9,783 nucleotides of DNA from Candidatus Cloacimonadota bacterium. Lineage in GTDB: Bacteria > Cloacimonadota > Cloacimonadia > Cloacimonadales > Cloacimonadaceae. Where the stretch lies: positions 1 through 9,783 of the forward strand of contig JALNYD010000092.1 in NCBI GenBank assembly GCA_023230025.1. The letters run 5' to 3'. Position numbers and translations under genes: made by a program. Under the pieces are notes generated by a model, which did not search any database, was not told the origin of the DNA, and worked only from the letters and a program-made list of their open reading frames with translations. Shown one piece after another: positions 6,817 through 9,783 of the stretch; positions within the stretch are counted from its first letter, which is position 1; every line of letters begins with the position of its first letter.

Positions 6817-6826
6817 TAATTGGGAT

Positions 6827-6832
6827 CTCCTT
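6827..6832 (-). promoter_or_regulatory. Ribosome binding site that sets the DUF4932 start
   Basis: AAGGAG on the minus strand lies 10 nt before the ATG at 6816 and directly after the methyltransferase stop. The earlier in-frame GTG (6837) has no separate site, and its product would have a charged extension in front of the signal peptide. Confidence 0.55.
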
Positions 6833-6833
6833 G

Positions 6834-7568
6834 TCACCTTCTGCGTTGACCACCTGATTTTCTACAGATATAGAATACTCGTGGATCATCCATTGAGGTG
6901 CTACCAAGTTTATCATTCACCAAATCAACCTGTGAAAAATAGCTCTGAAGGTCATCTCTGACTTGATGTACATCAAATGATACTTCAGTGATAGATTCGA
7001 AGTAGTGTTTGTAATTGCTATCAGCTTCGGAGATAAAGAAGTTCATTTCCCAGGTAGCTTGATCTATACCGCTATTATAGTACTGCATTACAAGATAGTC
7101 ATTCTCACTCTGTCTGAACATCGTACGCTTGTTGATGGGTAAGTTCAACGCGTAAGGTGTATTGACATCAAAGATAAAGTAACCATCCTGGAGAAGGTGA
7201 TCACTAACTGCCTTGAATGTGGATAGCCATTGAGAATATTCCAACAGATGATTCATGGAATCAAACATGCAGAGAATCAGATTGAAGCTATGGTCAAGCT
7301 TGAAATCGGACATATTCTGGAGTGAAAACTGTGCTTGCGGGACATTTTTCAGGGCTGACTGCAACATTACTGGCGAGAGATCAAGCCCGTAGATATACTT
7401 GGAGTTACAAAAATACGACAGATTCCTCCCCGTTCCGCAGGCAATTTCAAGAACAGAATCGGTTTTAACAGGATAATGGGCAGCTACCATATCCATAAAA
7501 TCGCTAAACTTAGGTCCAAAATCCATAAATGAATCATAATACCTACCCAATACGTCATAATTCGCCAT
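6834..7568 (-). CDS. Class I SAM-dependent methyltransferase
   Basis: A 244-residue cytoplasmic protein with the Rossmann-fold methyltransferase motifs. Motif I is VLEIACGTGRN (39-49), the SAM-ribose-binding acid is Asp63 in GLDLSP, the motif IV region is FNLILCMFDSMNHL (95-108), and the later strand is GYFIFDVNTP (129-138). The YDVLGRYYDSFM start (4-15) is common in small-molecule methyltransferases of the Methyltransf_25 type. Substrate cannot be inferred. The start is supported by GGGAG 6 nt before ATG. The stop overlaps the possible GTG start of the DUF4932 gene and is 17 nt from its preferred ATG, so they form an operon. The tail SGGQRRR is unusually basic. Confidence 0.87.
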   Translation of the reverse strand: MANYDVLGRYYDSFMDFGPKFSDFMDMVAAHYPVKTDSVLEIACGTGRNLSYFCNSKYIYGLDLSPVMLQSALKNVPQAQFSLQNMSDFKLDHSFNLILCMFDSMNHLLEYSQWLSTFKAVSDHLLQDGYFIFDVNTPYALNLPINKRTMFRQSENDYLVMQYYNSGIDQATWEMNFFISEADSNYKHYFESITEVSFDVHQVRDDLQSYFSQVDLVNDKLGSTSMDDPRVFYICRKSGGQRRR

Positions 7569-7927
7569 AGGATTCTCCCGTATTTATAAACAGCATACTG
7601 CTCAATTTGGCTTCCTTCGATGCTGCACAAGCTTGGTATTTTCTGATCAATTGGAGATTACTGTGTGTTGAGATTATGTCTATATATTGATCCTCAACTC
7701 GTTGAATCTCAGGTTACTAAATGGAGCTTCAATCATCTTCGCTATACTAATCAGCGGAAGGACAAATGAACATTTGCCTAGTTTTCATACATGTAGTGTA
7801 AGTCAAGTTATTTTCATACACCTCTAGCAATCTGCACTCCTTTTAGTTCCTTTCGCCTGTTTCCCACATCTGGATCCTCTTGGGTTTCATCTGGGAAGCC
7901 TCAATTGGGGCTATCCAGGTTAAGAGA

Positions 7928-7970
7928 ATCCCAAACACTTCCTGAGCGTGGCTTGGGAAGTGTTTGGGAT
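7928..7970. repeat. Large perfect inverted repeat / hairpin
   Basis: ATCCCAAACACTTCC (7928-7942) and GGAAGTGTTTGGGAT (7956-7970) are perfect 15-bp complements. Pairing continues inward as TGAGC/GCTTG (two G-U pairs in RNA), giving a 20-bp stem with a GTG loop. No T-run follows on the plus strand (next bases GCGTTTGACA), and on the minus strand the following bases are TCTCTTAACC. It is therefore not a standard intrinsic terminator. It could be a REP-like or MITE-like repeat, a processing site or a transcription-blocking structure. Confidence 0.75.
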
Positions 7971-8005
7971 GCGTTTGACATGTATAGAAGGTAGGGGGTA
8001 GGCGA

Positions 8006-8039
8006 TTGATGGCAGACGAAGAATCAGGTTGCCCATCAA
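8006..8039 (+). repeat. Smaller stem-loop in the Cache gene leader region
   Basis: TTGATGGCA (8006-8014) pairs with TGCCCATCAA (8030-8039), leaving one bulged C. The loop is 15 nt. It lies between the large hairpin and the Cache gene and may be part of a structured leader or regulatory RNA if transcription starts upstream of it. Confidence 0.4.
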
Positions 8040-8066
8040 ATGGGGGAATGCCAGATTACTTTTTGC

Positions 8067-8095
8067 TTGACAATGTGGCTGACTCATGCTTAACG
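8067..8095 (+). promoter_or_regulatory. Weak candidate promoter for the Cache gene
   Basis: TTGACA at 8067-8072 is followed after 17 nt by TTAACG (8090-8095), a poor -10 match. The -35 is consensus but the -10 is weak, so the site is tentative. A start near 8102 would give a leader of about 35 nt. Confidence 0.3.
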
Positions 8096-8137
8096 GCTGT
8101 TATTACAACGATCCAAATACAAATGAAGGAGTAAACG

Positions 8138-8647
8138 ATGCTTTACAGTTTCAGAATCCGTGGTTTGATAATCGGCTGTTTGGCGCTACTTACGTTTTGC
8201 TTAGTGCCTCTATTCGCTCAGGACAAAATGGAGTTGGAAATTCAGCGGGAGGTCCTGGTCAATTGCACTCAGGTTGCGGCTCAAGGATTGAGTGGAATTC
8301 TCTCTGGTATGGAGAACAAGGAACAGATCGAGATCTGTCGCAAGTTCGTAAAGCCCATCAGATTTTTTACCGACCAGTCGGGTTATTTCTATATCTATGA
8401 CATGAAGGGAGTGAATATTGCCCATGCCACACAGCCAGAAAAGGAATGTAAAGATCTCTTTGAATACCGCGATTCCAAGGGGAATCTTTTGATTCAGGGC
8501 TTGATCAAAGCTGCAGCAGAGGGTGGAGGATTTGTTGATTTCTGGTGGGAAAATCCCTTGACCGAGAAAGAAGAACAAAAGCTGGGCTATGCCTTGCCAA
8601 TCAAGGGGACAGATTTCTTCATCGGTTCCGGAATATACGTAAAGTAA
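8138..8647 (+). CDS. Exported single-Cache-domain protein
   Basis: A 169-residue protein with a signal peptide or N-terminal anchor (hydrophobic about 9-26, ending VPLFAQD). The rest is one Cache domain of the sCache_2 type: a helix (about 29-60), then the core FFTDQSGYFYIYDMKGVNIAHATQP (77-100), KDLFEYRDSKGNLLIQGLI (105-123), GGGFVDFWWENP (129-140) and the closing strand LGYALPIKGTDFFIGSGIYVK (149-169). Cache domains bind small ligands such as amino acids or organic acids outside the membrane. Usually they are fused to chemotaxis, kinase or cyclase output modules, but no output domain or second membrane segment is present here. A ribosome site GAAGGAG lies 6 nt upstream of the ATG. It may be a free periplasmic ligand-binding protein working with a partner encoded elsewhere. 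Confidence 0.87.
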   Translation: MLYSFRIRGLIIGCLALLTFCLVPLFAQDKMELEIQREVLVNCTQVAAQGLSGILSGMENKEQIEICRKFVKPIRFFTDQSGYFYIYDMKGVNIAHATQPEKECKDLFEYRDSKGNLLIQGLIKAAAEGGGFVDFWWENPLTEKEEQKLGYALPIKGTDFFIGSGIYVK

Positions 8648-8701
8648 GGCATATCCCTTAGTTTCTGTAACCCAAAATAACAGGCTTTATGACAGCTGTT
8701 C

Positions 8702-8763
8702 CTTTCGCTGGATTGGGTAGGTGTCATCAAGTAAGGTAGAACAGCGCTTCTATCCAGCGAAAG
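8702..8763. repeat. Perfect 12-bp inverted repeat upstream of oligopeptidase B
   Basis: CTTTCGCTGGAT (8702-8713) and ATCCAGCGAAAG (8752-8763) are perfect complements separated by 38 nt. The right arm ends 22 nt before the ATG at 8786. In mRNA it could form a long-loop stem near the weak ribosome site. As DNA it could be a two-half-site operator or a small mobile-element relic. There is no T-run after it, so a terminator for the Cache gene is not supported. Confidence 0.6.
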
Positions 8764-8785
8764 ATACAGCCCAAAGGTTTTGTAA

Positions 8786-9783
8786 ATGAAAAGACTCTCT
8801 TTGTCCATAGTACTCCTGTTCTGTCTTTTGCAGCTCTCCGCAAAAGAAGTTCCACCTCTTGCTCCCGAACAACCAGATACCCTGCAAATCCATGATACGA
8901 TCTTGATTGATTCCTGGGCTTGGATGAGGGAACGCGAACATCCAGACCTGCAAACGCATCTGAAGCTGGAAGAGAAGTATGCTCAAAACGTATTGAAGGA
9001 TTCGCGGAAGCTTTCCATGACCCTGTATGAGGAGTTTGTAGCGGGCATCAACGAGCAAGATCAATCCTATCCGTGGTATAAGAAAGGTTACTATTACTAC
9101 AGTTCAAACTCGAGTGATGAGCTATATCCCAGATATTATAGAAAGCGGGGTGATCTTTCCGCTCCAGAGGAATTGATCCTTGATCTGAACCAATTAGCTG
9201 AGGGCAAGAACTACCTTGAGCTGGATGTGTATTCCATATCGCCAGATCAACGCTATCTGGCATATTCCATTGATGATAGCGGGGACGAAGACCATCAGCT
9301 CTTTATCAAGGATTTGCAGACCGGAATCACTCGAGACATGGGCTTATCAGCGGTAAGTGACTTCTGTTGGTATGCCGATAATGAGCACTTTCTGGTGATC
9401 TGTGAGAATGAACGTTGGCAAAGCAACACCTGTTATCTTTCTTCCAGATTGCAACCAGATCCCCGGCTTCTATACCGGGAGGCGGATCCCGAGTTTGATC
9501 TCTCAGTTTATCGCAGTACAGACGAGAGCAAAATCTTCCTTCTGGCATACAACAAATCTCGCACAGAGGTCTTTGAGACCGATGCTGATAATCCCCAGGC
9601 CGGTTTCAGTTCCTTTGCCGGGCGTGATCCCAAGCATATTTACTACCCGGATTATCATCAAGGCAGATACTATGTCCAGTCCAATTATGCCCATCCTGAA
9701 AGTCCTATCTATAGCTGTCCGACTGAGGATACACGCAGAGAAAACTGGCAGGAACTTATTATCGCGGGGGATTCCAGACCGAT
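8786..9783 (+). CDS. ptrB: Oligopeptidase B (S9A), exported, N-terminal part
   Basis: The gene runs off the right edge after 332 codons, open throughout. A signal peptide MKRLSLSIVLLFCLLQLSAKE (about 1-20) is followed by the S9A start PPLAPEQPDTLQIHD and SWAWMRERE (43-51). The propeller then begins with YPWYKKGYYYYS (95-106), YPRYYRKRG and EELILDLNQLAEG (128-140). A later segment, RDPKHIYYPDYHQGRYYVQSNY and ENWQELI, lines up with E. coli PtrB. Oligopeptidase B cuts peptides after Lys or Arg; the catalytic domain is beyond the window. Unlike the cytoplasmic E. coli enzyme this one appears exported. The ribosome site is weak (AAAGG, 8 nt before ATG). A second S9A peptidase ends at 261. The subfamily is likely but could be another S9A peptidase. 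Confidence 0.88.
   Translation, partial: MKRLSLSIVLLFCLLQLSAKEVPPLAPEQPDTLQIHDTILIDSWAWMREREHPDLQTHLKLEEKYAQNVLKDSRKLSMTLYEEFVAGINEQDQSYPWYKKGYYYYSSNSSDELYPRYYRKRGDLSAPEELILDLNQLAEGKNYLELDVYSISPDQRYLAYSIDDSGDEDHQLFIKDLQTGITRDMGLSAVSDFCWYADNEHFLVICENERWQSNTCYLSSRLQPDPRLLYREADPEFDLSVYRSTDESKIFLLAYNKSRTEVFETDADNPQAGFSSFAGRDPKHIYYPDYHQGRYYVQSNYAHPESPIYSCPTEDTRRENWQELIIAGDSRP

Larger units (their letters stand above)
7569..8137. other. Long intergenic region with hairpins, no gene seen
   Basis: These 569 nt separate the methyltransferase operon (-) from the Cache gene (+). No ORF here has a convincing product, ribosome site or family pattern. The left part (about 7569-7860) is AT-rich and shows no clear structure; a minus-strand promoter for the methyltransferase should lie there but I cannot place it firmly. 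The right part holds a 20-bp hairpin (7928-7970), a smaller stem (8006-8039) and a possible plus-strand promoter near 8067. A structured leader, a small RNA or a repeat relic are all possible. Confidence 0.6.

Noticed and set aside
6817..6837. GTG start at 6837 for the DUF4932 gene
   Set aside because: It lacks its own ribosome site and adds basic residues before the signal peptide; AAGGAG fits ATG 6816. It cannot be excluded fully.
7980..7990. ATGTATAGAAG shared with 3855-3865
   Set aside because: An 11-nt match is expected several times by chance in a window of this size.
8086..8400. 104-codon ORF overlapping the Cache gene
   Set aside because: It is out of frame with a clear Cache-domain gene and its product has no family pattern or ribosome site.
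8695..8763. H-type pseudoknot from the two interleaved inverted repeats
   Set aside because: The first two strands are adjacent with no loop to cross a 12-bp stem, so both helices are unlikely to form together.
1..9783. Defence island, CRISPR, prophage or transposon
   Set aside because: No nuclease, transposase, integrase, phage protein or regular repeat array is visible on either strand.

Overview
The window looks like chromosome of an uncultured anaerobic, Gram-negative-type bacterium of the Candidatus Cloacimonadota (Cloacimonas) kind. This is inferred from family content, not from a marker gene: Sec-exported proteins built from Ig-like/FN3 modules and a SUMF1 (FGE-sulfatase-like) domain, secreted S9A peptidases, and DUF3795 and DUF4932 proteins. 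Base composition is moderate and similar across the genes. There is no tRNA, rRNA, CRISPR array, transposase or integrase.

Layout. (1) 1-261, +: C-terminal end of a prolyl oligopeptidase, followed by a small VOC/glyoxalase-fold gene (327-698). (2) 728-1009, +: a broken second copy of the end of a nitrilase gene and the start of a DUF3795 gene; the intact versions lie at 3936-5162. (3) 3673-981, -: a two-gene operon for an Ig/FN3 exported protein and a large exported SUMF1-domain protein, coupled by a TAATG overlap. The SUMF1 stop codon lies inside the broken DUF3795 copy. (4) 3674-3935: a divergent intergenic region with a perfect inverted repeat and a plausible promoter. (5) 3936-5162, +: intact nitrilase-superfamily gene and DUF3795 gene, 24 nt apart. 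(6) 7568-5173, -: a SAM methyltransferase followed by an exported DUF4932 protein with an HExxH zinc-protease motif. (7) 7569-8137: 569 nt without a gene, containing a 20-bp hairpin. (8) 8138-8647, +: an exported protein that is essentially one Cache sensor domain. (9) 8786 to the right edge, +: N-terminal part of an exported oligopeptidase B.

How the genes fit together. Much of the window is devoted to the cell envelope and extracytoplasmic peptide breakdown: two S9A serine peptidases, a putative metalloprotease, a ligand-binding Cache protein and two modular exported proteins. This suits a peptide-fermenting lifestyle, but the link is inference. The clearest structural event is the partial duplication of the nitrilase-DUF3795 pair around the SUMF1 operon. 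Its two parts have very different identity to the intact copy (about 81% and about 95%), which suggests paralogue divergence followed by recombination or gene conversion. I do not see strong evidence for a new multi-gene system. The best leads are this rearrangement, the nitrilase with Arg in place of the catalytic Lys, the SUMF1 protein lacking one FGE cysteine, the methyltransferase-metalloprotease pair and the large hairpin.
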